The notes beneath the pieces are model-generated. The model did no database searches and was not told the origin of the DNA. It saw nothing but the letters and a program-made list of their open reading frames with translations. A program made the translations under genes and the position numbers. This document shows, one piece after another, positions 17,167 through 25,466 of a stretch of DNA of 43,723 nucleotides. Origin of the DNA: Planctomycetaceae bacterium (GTDB lineage: Bacteria; Planctomycetota; Planctomycetia; Pirellulales; Pirellulaceae); NCBI GenBank assembly GCA_018658605.1, contig JABHUV010000213.1:1-43723 (forward strand), written 5' to 3'. Position 1 is the stretch's first letter; the number at the start of each line of letters is the position of its first letter.

Positions 17167-17925
17167 TTATGCAATATCGGCATATTCAACGTGCATCAGA
17201 TACAGTCCTTGAGCTGGTGCCGTCATTCCGGCCTGACGTCGATCCAGTGCAGCCAGCACCTCGACAATGGAATCCGGTACACGCTTCCCTGCTCCCACTT
17301 CAACCAACGAACCCACAATATTCCTGACCATATTGTATAAAAATCCATCGGCATGAATGTCGACTTGGATGGTGGTTGCTTGATGCTGGGCAGAGCTACT
17401 AAGTGTGAGTTCCGTTACGTGGCGCACGCTCGTCTTGCGGTCACTCCCAGTAGCTTCGAAACTGGCAAAGTCATGCCTGCCCACGAAGTGTTGTGCCGCT
17501 TGTTGCATCGCTGGAAAGTCTAACGCCTTGGGGAAAAGCCAAGCGAACTTTAGAGCGAGCGGGTCCTGTACAGGTCCAGGTTGGATGAGGTATCGATAAT
17601 GCTTGGATATCGCATCACGTATGGGATGAAAATCCTCGGCGGCCACTTCCAGATTCCGTAAAAACATGTCGTAAGGAGTTTGGGCATTGATCGCTCGGCA
17701 CAATACAGCTTCGGTCAAATCGCTTTCGGCCCGAAAGGAGATGACTTGTCCATGAGCGTGTACCCCCGAGTCGGTTCTGCCGCTGGAAAGGACGCGAATT
17801 TCCTCGCCCGTAATCTTCAGCAGCGCTTGTTCTAGCTTCCCCTGAATCGTCGGATGCTCCACTTGTAGTTGCCAGCCCACATACTTCGAACCGTCGTAAG
17901 CTAAAATGCCCTTAAAGTTTCTCAT
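17167..17925 (-). CDS. truA: tRNA pseudouridine synthase A
   Basis: A 252-residue RNA-modifying enzyme that isomerises uridines 38-40 in the anticodon arm of many tRNAs. The catalytic aspartate is Asp52 in SSGRTDSGVHAHGQV, the defining motif. Other family segments are the opening KGILAYDGSKYVGWQLQ, FHPIRDAISKHYRY, the VGRHDFASFEATGSDRKTSVR region, and LYNMVRNIVGSLVEVG. Length is normal. It is 87 bp downstream of asd and 42 bp upstream of the GT4 gene, and all three may share a transcript. Confidence 0.96.
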   Translation of the reverse strand: MRNFKGILAYDGSKYVGWQLQVEHPTIQGKLEQALLKITGEEIRVLSSGRTDSGVHAHGQVISFRAESDLTEAVLCRAINAQTPYDMFLRNLEVAAEDFHPIRDAISKHYRYLIQPGPVQDPLALKFAWLFPKALDFPAMQQAAQHFVGRHDFASFEATGSDRKTSVRHVTELTLSSSAQHQATTIQVDIHADGFLYNMVRNIVGSLVEVGAGKRVPDSIVEVLAALDRRQAGMTAPAQGLYLMHVEYADIA

Positions 17926-18012
17926 AAAACGCCATCAAAAAATGTAGGCAGTGGAAAATGGATTTAAGTAGTCATGAAGCGGTGGCCAATGTCGAATCGT
18001 TATAATCGAGTT

Positions 18013-19023
18013 TTAGGCGTTTGCGGATTGAACCAGCAACTCTGCAATTTGAACTGCATTGGTGGCTGCACCTTTACGAAGGTTATCGCTAACGCACCAG
18101 AAAGCAATTCCATTGGGACTCGATATGTCTTCACGAATACGACCGACAAAGACGTCGTCGTGGTTTGAGTTGGTAAGCGGCATAGGGTATTGGTACTGAT
18201 CTAAATTATCGATAACAGTGATACCGTCTTGGGCTTCGAATAACTCACGAGCTTCCGCGGCAGTCAGTTTCTTTTCGGTCTCGACTACAATACTTTCGCT
18301 GTGACAGTTGGTGACCGGTACTCTGACTGCTGTCGGGCAAACCATAATCGATTCATCTTGGAATATTTTTTGAGTCTCCCAAACCATTTTCATCTCTTCG
18401 GATGTATAACCCATGTGTTTTTCCGAACCGATTTGAGGGATCAGGTTGAAAGCGATTGGGTGCGAAAAAGTTTGAGGTTCAAATGGTATACCAGAAATTG
18501 CGGCCTGAGTCCCCTGCTCTAGCTCTCGCTGCCCTGCAGCGCCAGCACCACTTGTAGCCTGATAGGTACTTACGATAACCCGCTTAATACGTGCGGCAGC
18601 GTGTAGAGGCTGCATGGCAACGACCATCTGAGTAGTAGAGCAATTGGGACTGGCGATAACGCCATTGTGGGCTGCAATCGCTTCCGGATTCACTTCCGGT
18701 ACGATTAACGGCACATCGTCATGCATACGGTAATATCCGCTTTCGTCGACTACGACTGCGCCAGCTTGCTTGGCCCAAGGAACCAATTCAGCGGCAACTT
18801 CGTCCGGCGTACTTGCGATGATGAGGTCGATTCCATCGAATGCTGTAGGGCCGAGTTCGATAACCGTGTGGTCAGTACCGTTAAAGGAGATGGTTGTGCC
18901 GGCAGATCGTGATGATGCAATAAAGCGAATGTTTTTATAAGGGAAGTTTCGTTCTTCTAGTAATTGACGCACAATGGTCCCAACAGCTCCGGTAGCGCCC
19001 ACGAGGGCAATATTTTCAAACAC
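18013..19023 (-). CDS. asd: Aspartate-semialdehyde dehydrogenase
   Basis: A 336-residue NADPH-dependent enzyme that reduces aspartyl-4-phosphate to aspartate semialdehyde, the branch point to lysine/diaminopimelate, threonine and methionine. It starts with GTG at 19023, with AAGGA about 9 bases upstream. Signatures: the Rossmann loop GATGAVGTIVRQLL, the catalytic Cys128 in SPNCSTTQMV, and the VPVTNCHSE segment with the active-site His. Residue order and length fit the bacterial family. In the same orientation and 87 bp apart is truA. Since diaminopimelate feeds peptidoglycan, its presence agrees with a planctomycete that retains wall synthesis, but that is only consistent, not proof. Confidence 0.96.
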   Translation of the reverse strand: MFENIALVGATGAVGTIVRQLLEERNFPYKNIRFIASSRSAGTTISFNGTDHTVIELGPTAFDGIDLIIASTPDEVAAELVPWAKQAGAVVVDESGYYRMHDDVPLIVPEVNPEAIAAHNGVIASPNCSTTQMVVAMQPLHAAARIKRVIVSTYQATSGAGAAGQRELEQGTQAAISGIPFEPQTFSHPIAFNLIPQIGSEKHMGYTSEEMKMVWETQKIFQDESIMVCPTAVRVPVTNCHSESIVVETEKKLTAAEARELFEAQDGITVIDNLDQYQYPMPLTNSNHDDVFVGRIREDISSPNGIAFWCVSDNLRKGAATNAVQIAELLVQSANA

Positions 19024-19068
19024 GACAACAAATCCTTACTTTTACTTGATCTATCCACCAAATAAATA

Positions 19069-19110
19069 AAAAGCTCTTCAAGTAATTGGTGGATTACTTG
19101 AAGAGCTTTT
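19069..19110 (-). terminator. Strong intrinsic terminator after the TIGR03000 gene
   Basis: A perfect 18-bp inverted repeat (AAAAGCTCTTCAAGTAAT and its complement) with a 6-base loop. On the minus strand it ends in a T-rich tract, TTTTTATTTATTTGG, 45 bp past the stop of the gene at 19155. It also separates that gene from asd, which therefore must have its own promoter between 19024 and 19068. Confidence 0.85.
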
Positions 19111-19154
19111 AAGTATGTTCGAGCATCGCCGTTTGGGCAACGGCTAATGCGACG

Positions 19155-19898
19155 CTATTTTTTTACGATTTGAGAAGGTGCTGTTCCTAAGACGGTGAGT
19201 GACCTTGCGTTACCGGGCATCATTTGAATGGACTGGTGTTGGCGGCGGATTCCGGTTTCCGTGTTCCAAACGACTTCAATGTCGTACTGATAGGTTTTGG
19301 TAGGATCAAGGTTATTGGAGATATACTCTCGACGAGTCCCGGTTGTACTAGTATGAAATCCATTGATGGTCACTTGGGCATCGCGTGGGACTTGGAGGTG
19401 TAGCGTAGCGGACGTTGGGTTTACTTTGACTTCTGGTTGCGGAAGTTCAATCTCACTGTCTCCGGCATCATTATCAGGTTGTTCTAGTTTTAGCTTGTCG
19501 TCTGCAGGAGTTGGTGTAGCGGGTTGAATTGGTACAAGTCTAGATTCACCGCTTGCTTTGGGTTGGTCAATGTATTTTTGGGGAACGGGTTTTGCGACAG
19601 TGGGTTTAGCTTTGGAAACGTTAACCGGTGAACTATAATAGACGCGTGAATAAATGAGTGGAGCTCGCAAGGGACCAAACAATGGTGTTCGATAATAGCG
19701 ATAGTTTTTATGGTAATGCAAAGCTAGTCGCGTTTCGTAAATGGCATTACGCAAAATTGGCCGGTGATAAATGACTGTCGATCCACAGCAGACAACTACC
19801 CGTGAGCAGCAAGGGCCAATAATGACATTCCTTGCGTTGGCGTTAGATGTTGTAAATAGCATTACAAGGACGATGGTGGCGAAAATAGACTGTCGCAT
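19155..19898 (-). CDS. Secreted TIGR03000-domain protein
   Basis: A 247-residue exported protein. The ATG at 19898 gives a signal peptide (MRQSIFATIVLVMLFTTSNA, cleavage near NANA-R); the longer frame to 19997 would hide it. The Cys-rich start of the mature part (GPCCSRVVVCCGS) is odd. The last 80 residues match the TIGR03000 module common in planctomycetes: TLHLQVPRDAQVTINGFHTSTTGTRREY followed by a YQYDIEVVWN strand, the beta-sandwich pattern seen in their secreted proteins. The middle is a Pro/Lys/Glu linker. It is a single-gene transcript, ending in the strong terminator at 19069-19110. Confidence 0.87.
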   Translation of the reverse strand: MRQSIFATIVLVMLFTTSNANARNVIIGPCCSRVVVCCGSTVIYHRPILRNAIYETRLALHYHKNYRYYRTPLFGPLRAPLIYSRVYYSSPVNVSKAKPTVAKPVPQKYIDQPKASGESRLVPIQPATPTPADDKLKLEQPDNDAGDSEIELPQPEVKVNPTSATLHLQVPRDAQVTINGFHTSTTGTRREYISNNLDPTKTYQYDIEVVWNTETGIRRQHQSIQMMPGNARSLTVLGTAPSQIVKK

Positions 19899-20084
19899 GA
19901 GTGGATGGCTCCGTAATACTTGTTTGGTCAAATTATCCGAATCTGTTGAAGTGTTCAATACTTTACCTATCTTAACACAGCGGCGCAGCAGAAGCAATGG
20001 AATTGGTTAAGGGAAACCGCAACTGAGCGAGTGTTACTATGCTAGGCGCAAGTTGCCAAGATTGGTCATCATCAGATCGATCGT

Positions 20085-20882
20085 TTAATATCGTACCACG
20101 TCGCCAGCGTCGTGGTCTGGGTAGACAATTTTAAGGGCGGCGGTTGCTTGTGAAGTGAGGAATTTGAGGTCACTTTCCACAGCGATAAACTGCATCCCCT
20201 GTTCCGCCCTTTGCACGGCACTCACAGGGTCCATTGCGTGGATGCCAGTGGGACAGTTTGTCTTTTTTCCGATTTCGATGACTTCTTGGATCGCTGCTTC
20301 GTGAGCTTCGGGAGTCGGAAAAGTACCGTCTTCTTCACGCATTTGGAAACGCAAGTCATTGGGACCAATGAAAATTGCATCGCATCCCGGCAGACTGTAG
20401 ATTTCCTCCGCGTTGGCGATCCCTGTGGGGCTTTCCGTTTGAAGTACGACGAGGATTTCATCATTGGCTTGCATGCGGTAATCTCCAACTTCCGCCGCAA
20501 AATTCATAGCACCACTGCCACCACCGACACTGCGGTTTCCTGTGGGAGGAAACTTTGCCGCAGCGATGGCAGTTTTTGCTTGTTCTACCGTATCGACCAT
20601 AGGAACGACGATTCCCCAAGCACCAGCGTCGAGCACGCGTTTAATATAATGGTGGCTACCTTCGGGGACGCGGGCCAAGGGGACTCCCCCTGCATCAGCG
20701 ACTGCGCCAAAAATGGATTCAGCTAGGGACCAATCAAAAGCCATATGTTCGATGTCAAGTGTCAGCCAGTCAAAGCCTAAGCGAGCGATAACTCGCGTCG
20801 CGTGTAGATTACCTAAGGTGAGCCATGTCCCAAAAGAAGGCTGACCGTTACGTAGTTTTTCCTTAACGAGGTTGGTTCGCAT
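20085..20882 (-). CDS. HpcH/HpaI-family aldolase
   Basis: A 265-residue class II (metal-dependent) aldolase of the HpcH/HpaI/citrate-lyase-beta family, which cleaves or forms 2-keto-3-deoxy sugar acids or related acyl compounds. The (beta/alpha)8 signatures are present: SFGTWLTLGN near the start, the GFDWLTLDIEHMAFDW strand with catalytic/metal acids, the GAWGIVVPMVDT strand, QTESPTGIANAEEI and IFIGPNDLRF. Lengths are normal. Family members act on 2-keto-3-deoxy-L-rhamnonate and similar substrates, so it could link to the sugar-acid kinase at 30634, though 10 kb apart; that is inference. It is divergent from the methyltransferase gene at 21092, across 209 bp that hold no clear promoter I can mark. 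Confidence 0.9.
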   Translation of the reverse strand: MRTNLVKEKLRNGQPSFGTWLTLGNLHATRVIARLGFDWLTLDIEHMAFDWSLAESIFGAVADAGGVPLARVPEGSHHYIKRVLDAGAWGIVVPMVDTVEQAKTAIAAAKFPPTGNRSVGGGSGAMNFAAEVGDYRMQANDEILVVLQTESPTGIANAEEIYSLPGCDAIFIGPNDLRFQMREEDGTFPTPEAHEAAIQEVIEIGKKTNCPTGIHAMDPVSAVQRAEQGMQFIAVESDLKFLTSQATAALKIVYPDHDAGDVVRY

Positions 20883-21091
20883 TACTTGTCCTTTTTGCTA
20901 TCCGCACAAAGCCGCTGTGTTAGGTATACTACTAGTCTTCCAGACAACACTCATGTGCTCAAGGCCCCGACAGATAATTTATGTTAGTCGCCTGTGGGCG
21001 TGGAACGTAAGAGCTGGCCGGAGGGTCAAGTGGACACTAGGTTTTGGTTTGCGGCAATTAATGGAAGTGCGGAGGTAGCCAGTCGATAATC

Positions 21092-22375
21092 ATGAACTCG
21101 AATGTTTTCAAGTCACAAGTCAATATTTTCGTGGAACAAACTGAGTTCTCGTGCTCAGATATTCGATGGTGGAGTTGTATGTTCCTCGTCGCATTACAAG
21201 TTTGTGCGATGACAGCCAATGCGCAGAGTCGAGATCCCTATGTTGTGCCGCGTCGAAAAATGGTGCAACAGGCGGTCGTCGGTTCAGGGGTTACCAATGC
21301 ACGTGTGATCGCCGCTATGGCTACAACTCCGCGACATGAATTTGTGCCAGTTAATTTACGAAACAAAGCGTACTTAGACATGTCGCTGCCGATAGGCGAC
21401 CAACAGACGATTTCAGCCCCATTTATTGTTTCGTTTATGACGGAAGCATTGGACCCCCAACCGACGGATAAGGTTCTCGAAATAGGAACTGGTAGCGGTT
21501 ACCAAGCGGCGGTATTGTCACCGCTGGTCAAACATGTATGTACGATTGAAATCGTCGAATCTCTAGGAAACCGTGCGCGGGCAACGCTGAAACGATTGAA
21601 ATACGATAATGTATTGGCGCGAGTTGGTGATGGCTTTAAGGGTTGGCCCCAGTACGCACCATTTGACAAGATCATTGTCACTTGCTCGCCGGAGCGAGTG
21701 CCGCAACCATTGGTGGAGCAATTGCGTGAGGGAGGGTTGATGGTGATCCCCGTAGGCGAACGATACCAGCAGACGATGTATGTTTTACGTAAAACAAATG
21801 GCAAGATGCAAGCCGAGGCGTTGCGGCCGACGCTGTTTGTTCCGATGACGGGTAACGCGGAAGACAATCGGCAGGTGCAGCCGGATCCACTCAAACCAGC
21901 GCTGTTCAACGGTGATTTTGAGCTAACGAAAGAAGACTATCCGTTTGTGATTGGGTGGTACTATCAGCGCAACGTTGAACCCATCGGTGATGACACAGCG
22001 GCACAGGGAAAGCGGCACGCAATGTTTAGCAACGATAAGCTTGGTAAGTCGGCCCATATGCTACAAGGCTTTCCGATTGAAGGTCGTGAAGTCGGCGCAC
22101 TGCGATTCGCAGCTCAAGTTAAATTACAAGATGTTCGCCCAGGCAATTCACGAGATAAGGCACCGTTGTTTCTATTTGTATTCTACGATGAAAACCGTAA
22201 AGAGGTAGGCACTGGTGTGGTGGGCCCTTTTATTGGGTCGCAACCGTGGAGTCCGACGCAGAAATTAATTCGAGTCCCCTTACAAACGCGGGAAGCGATT
22301 TTACGAGTTGGATTGTTCGGGGCTATTGGCGAGTTTTCGATTGACGACGTGAAAATCCAAGCGGTGAAAAGATAG
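21092..22375 (+). CDS. pcm: Exported protein-L-isoaspartate O-methyltransferase with extra C-terminal domain
   Basis: A 427-residue protein with a PCMT domain at about residues 55-255 that methylates isoaspartyl groups in damaged proteins using S-adenosylmethionine. The SAM-binding motif EIGTGSGYQAAVL starts at residue 130 and the substrate-side motif GDQQTISAP at 103. Before it is a hydrophobic segment (CMFLVALQVCAMTANAQS) that looks like a cleaved signal, which is unusual because SAM is cytoplasmic. After residue 268 is a roughly 160-residue beta-rich domain (LFNGDFEL to DVKIQAVKR) that resembles carbohydrate-binding jelly-rolls; this is inferred from pattern only. A GGAGG lies 16 bases before the ATG at 21092, rather far. 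Gene symbol applies to the catalytic domain. Confidence 0.85.
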   Translation: MNSNVFKSQVNIFVEQTEFSCSDIRWWSCMFLVALQVCAMTANAQSRDPYVVPRRKMVQQAVVGSGVTNARVIAAMATTPRHEFVPVNLRNKAYLDMSLPIGDQQTISAPFIVSFMTEALDPQPTDKVLEIGTGSGYQAAVLSPLVKHVCTIEIVESLGNRARATLKRLKYDNVLARVGDGFKGWPQYAPFDKIIVTCSPERVPQPLVEQLREGGLMVIPVGERYQQTMYVLRKTNGKMQAEALRPTLFVPMTGNAEDNRQVQPDPLKPALFNGDFELTKEDYPFVIGWYYQRNVEPIGDDTAAQGKRHAMFSNDKLGKSAHMLQGFPIEGREVGALRFAAQVKLQDVRPGNSRDKAPLFLFVFYDENRKEVGTGVVGPFIGSQPWSPTQKLIRVPLQTREAILRVGLFGAIGEFSIDDVKIQAVKR

Positions 22376-22402
22376 ACCACAAACAGTATTGTTTAAAGGC
22401 GG

Positions 22403-24838
22403 TTACCGAGACAGGGTGACTTTGGCCCAGAAGGGGTTGAGTCGATCGCCGCGGGTGCGAACGTCTTCGAGCATGTCTTCAAGATTGGGTACGATAGGTT
22501 CGTTTTGAGTTTTGCCGGAGAGGTTGAGCGACACGTTTTCTTGGAAGTCAACAATATCGGGATTCAGGTAGACGGTGATGCTCTTCGCCGGCGATTTTAC
22601 GCGGATGCGATTGTTGATTCCAATTTCGGCTTCGAGCAATGCATCACGGGCTGCTTTGCGTGGCCATTGCAGCGGTAATGTAATAAACGTTGAAGGCATG
22701 CCTTCGAGTTCTACCCACCAGAAAAAATTATCCCACGGCCGCATTGTCGTGCATTTGATGGTCTGTGGAGAAAAATTTCTGCGGTGTGCCCGCATCCAGT
22801 CGAACATGAAGTGAATGTCGTCTTGGAAATGATCATGACCGCGACCTTTGTATTCGACAATCATTGTGTCGAATCCAAACTTAGTAAGGTAGCGGTTGAA
22901 ATCTTGCATATTTTGTGCGACACGATTACCGTCCATTTCCCCACCGACAAAATAGAACGATATATGTTTTGCATTCTGCCAATACCGTCCGACATATTTT
23001 CCAGCAGTCGCTGCGATTGGTAGCACTCCAGCCCACAGATCCGGATGGGCTAAGGCAATATCCCAGACCGCGTCACCGCCGATGGAATGCCCGGAGAGAA
23101 ATACTCGATCGGTGTCGATGGAAAATCGCTTAAATGAATTTTTTAGGGCGTATAGAACCTTGCCGTGTTCTTGGGCCGAGTATTCATATTTATTTTGATA
23201 TGGCTTCGTCCAAGCCGGAGCGATGACTATGTAGCCGTGTCGTGATGCCTGCCCCAGCCTGAGATCGGTTTGTTTGTTATAAGTTCCGGCCCACCAGTCG
23301 ATTTGTTTCGCTGGGGTCCCCCCTGCCCCGTGCAAGCTCACGATGCACGGATATTTTCGGTAGGGGTCATAGTCAGGGGGCAACTGCACGTGAAATAAAA
23401 ATGGAGCCCCTCCAGGTCCAGTGATTTCAAATACGTGATGCAAAGGGTCCAGCGGTTGATTTTGCTCTTCGTTTTTCGCCTTAACCTCTTCTGCGGATTC
23501 TTCGGGTGGACCCTTCTTTTCGGTAACGAGTGTTGGTTTCATGGCCGCAAGCAGTTTAGCAACGTTTGCGGGTGTGCTTCCTTCGAGTGCCTTCAGACGC
23601 TCCAAAATTTCCAGTCGTTGCAAAGCGTTGTTACTTTGGAGATAATTTCGAACTTCATTGCGAACATCAAACAACGAGATCGCCACAGCAAGATTTTCAG
23701 TTACGTCGCCCTGCCCCATCAGCCACCCGCTAATTGCTAGGGCGAGTTTCGAGTCTGGTCCGAGGTCCGTGTCGTCGGCGAGTCGATTGAAGTCGGCTAG
23801 GCGAGCAATGGTGTTGATGTTTAACTGTCCACGGATTTCTTCTCGAATAGGCTCTATGCTTTGTCGCGTTGGTTCATCCTCGAGTTCTTCTAACAAGCGA
23901 TCAAAGGTAAGCAGGATTTTATTGCGCATCGCCGCCTGATCGTCATAGTCTTTAAGCAAATCCCGAGCACGTAGTAGTGTCTCTACTGCGACGCCTTCAC
24001 TGGGAAAATTCGACAACCATTTATAGACCCGTGCGTGTTGTCCAGCGGTTTGTCGACTTTCAATTTCAGTGATCAATCGTTCTGCAAGTGCTTGGCGTAA
24101 CTGTACAATCTGCTGTTTAAGATTGGCGAGCTCTGGGAATTGTTCAATGGCGGATTGCAGTTCGAACATAGCGTCTTGGTAGCGTTCGCATTGCATGTAA
24201 AGGCGGACAATCTTTAATCGGTCGTCCGGGTTCTTCATGTCGAGGTGATTTTTTAAGACGCGACTGAGAACGGTTGTTGGAATAGAGCTCGTGGCAATTC
24301 GAGTTTTCCAGATTATGGAGTTGTTGGTGACGACGCTTTCTAGTGTTGCATAACGGGGATTAACTTCGGTCAAGCCCTGCACGATGTGCAGAGCCCCCCT
24401 CGATGATTGCATGCTGACGAGTCGCCTGCCAAATTCATCGAGGGGCGTAATGTTGAGAATGGGGCCTACGGCGGCTAAGCGTTTTCCGATAGTAGCGACC
24501 CGCTGGTTGAGCGAGATTCGTTCGAGGTTCTCGGGTGGTGAGTTTACGAAATTGAGGACTTGGTATTCGGAAAAAAATGTGCGGCGAATACCGTCGTCAG
24601 CAAAATGAACAAGCTTAGTTCCGACTTCCCCACCGGTGTTGTTTGATGCTAACGGTGTTTCACCAATTCCACCAATCTTCCCAGGGGAACCTTCAACTTG
24701 GACATTGTTCTTTAGCGTGTAGATCGCTGCGGGCAAGGTGCTGATCATGGCGAGGGCAAGATATATCACTACAAACATGCGGCGCGGGTGGGAGCGGCAA
24801 ATGCGAAATCGTGACAACGCGGTAGTTTGTTTCTTCAT
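22403..24838 (-). CDS. Large membrane-anchored alpha/beta hydrolase (esterase) with helical N-terminal half
   Basis: An 811-residue protein with a basic N-terminus and one hydrophobic segment at about residues 21-42 that acts as a signal anchor. Residues 150-420 are mostly helical and include TPR-like pairs (DDRLKIVRLYMQCERYQDAMFEL), a probable interaction scaffold. Residues 480-700 hold an esterase/PHB-depolymerase-type hydrolase: SLHGAGGTP as oxyanion loop, nucleophile Ser585 in FLSGHSIGGDAVW, acid Asp636 in GGEMDGNR, and His668 in GRGHDHF. The last 110 residues form a beta-rich domain. The gene is convergent with the methyltransferase gene, 27 bp apart. Substrate unknown; probably an ester in the periplasm or at the envelope. 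Confidence 0.85.
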   Translation of the reverse strand: MKKQTTALSRFRICRSHPRRMFVVIYLALAMISTLPAAIYTLKNNVQVEGSPGKIGGIGETPLASNNTGGEVGTKLVHFADDGIRRTFFSEYQVLNFVNSPPENLERISLNQRVATIGKRLAAVGPILNITPLDEFGRRLVSMQSSRGALHIVQGLTEVNPRYATLESVVTNNSIIWKTRIATSSIPTTVLSRVLKNHLDMKNPDDRLKIVRLYMQCERYQDAMFELQSAIEQFPELANLKQQIVQLRQALAERLITEIESRQTAGQHARVYKWLSNFPSEGVAVETLLRARDLLKDYDDQAAMRNKILLTFDRLLEELEDEPTRQSIEPIREEIRGQLNINTIARLADFNRLADDTDLGPDSKLALAISGWLMGQGDVTENLAVAISLFDVRNEVRNYLQSNNALQRLEILERLKALEGSTPANVAKLLAAMKPTLVTEKKGPPEESAEEVKAKNEEQNQPLDPLHHVFEITGPGGAPFLFHVQLPPDYDPYRKYPCIVSLHGAGGTPAKQIDWWAGTYNKQTDLRLGQASRHGYIVIAPAWTKPYQNKYEYSAQEHGKVLYALKNSFKRFSIDTDRVFLSGHSIGGDAVWDIALAHPDLWAGVLPIAATAGKYVGRYWQNAKHISFYFVGGEMDGNRVAQNMQDFNRYLTKFGFDTMIVEYKGRGHDHFQDDIHFMFDWMRAHRRNFSPQTIKCTTMRPWDNFFWWVELEGMPSTFITLPLQWPRKAARDALLEAEIGINNRIRVKSPAKSITVYLNPDIVDFQENVSLNLSGKTQNEPIVPNLEDMLEDVRTRGDRLNPFWAKVTLSR

Positions 24839-25070
24839 TAATAACCAGACTTAGTGAGCAGCGACATTACGCATTAATTTATATCGGATGTTATTATTTC
24901 AAAGTGATAATATTATTATTGAGAACTCGGTATAGTTTGACCACCTAGAATGGCCATAAGTCGAAACGGTTTCTGAACAAAATCCGTAGTTCCCACTATG
25001 CGCTAGTAAGCTTGACATCGTGGCCGGTTTGCTTAAAATGCCTAAGTTACGCAAATTAGGATTTGGTTAA
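24839..25070. promoter_or_regulatory. Intergenic region with a clear sigma-70-type promoter for the 25071 gene
   Basis: TTGACA at 25012-25017 and TAAAAT at 25034-25039 are separated by 16 bases, a near-consensus pair on the plus strand. It is followed by AGGA at 25058-25061, 9 bases before the ATG at 25071. The A/T-rich stretch near 24880-24920 lies nearer the divergent esterase gene and may hold its promoter. Confidence 0.6.
25012..25039 (+). promoter_or_regulatory. Near-consensus promoter (TTGACA-N16-TAAAAT)
   Basis: -35 is a perfect TTGACA and -10 matches five of six bases of TATAAT, with 16 bp spacing. The expected transcript starts about 25 bases before the ATG at 25071, leaving room for the AGGA ribosome-binding site. 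Confidence 0.6.
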
Positions 25071-25325
25071 ATGTTACGTCGAATCATACTAGTATTAATT
25101 CTGATATTAATTTCCGCTGCTGCGACAAGTTTGGTTGCTCTTGGAGCGATATTTATCGCTGGGGGGTTAAGTGATAGCGGCGCGGCTGGGTTATTTAAGA
25201 CAATCGCGATTGCTGGTTTATTTGTTTCGGCAGTGGATTTGTGTTTATTAGTTCTTACAATGGCTATTAGTCACGTTGAGCGCGCCGATAACGGTTCTGC
25301 TGAAAGCACGCGGGACGTGGAGTAA
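25071..25325 (+). CDS. Small two-helix membrane protein, unknown function
   Basis: An 84-residue protein with two hydrophobic segments (about residues 4-30 and 40-66) and a short acidic tail. It has the best promoter and ribosome-binding site of any gene in the window (near-consensus sigma-70 promoter, AGGA 9 bases before the ATG), which supports it being real and well transcribed. No family is recognised. The second segment contains an SAVDLCLLVL stretch. The next gene on the same strand, the zinc-ribbon protein at 25467, starts 141 bp downstream. Confidence 0.65.
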   Translation: MLRRIILVLILILISAAATSLVALGAIFIAGGLSDSGAAGLFKTIAIAGLFVSAVDLCLLVLTMAISHVERADNGSAESTRDVE

Positions 25326-25466
25326 GACCATTACTTGTCGTATGAACTCCTGATAGTAATGGTTTCGAGGATCTAAAACACGTGCGACAACTAAAGCCAC
25401 ACAAGCATTTGATGCTTTTGATCCATCTAAAAAATTTGAATCAACGCTAACCAAGTAATAGACTCC

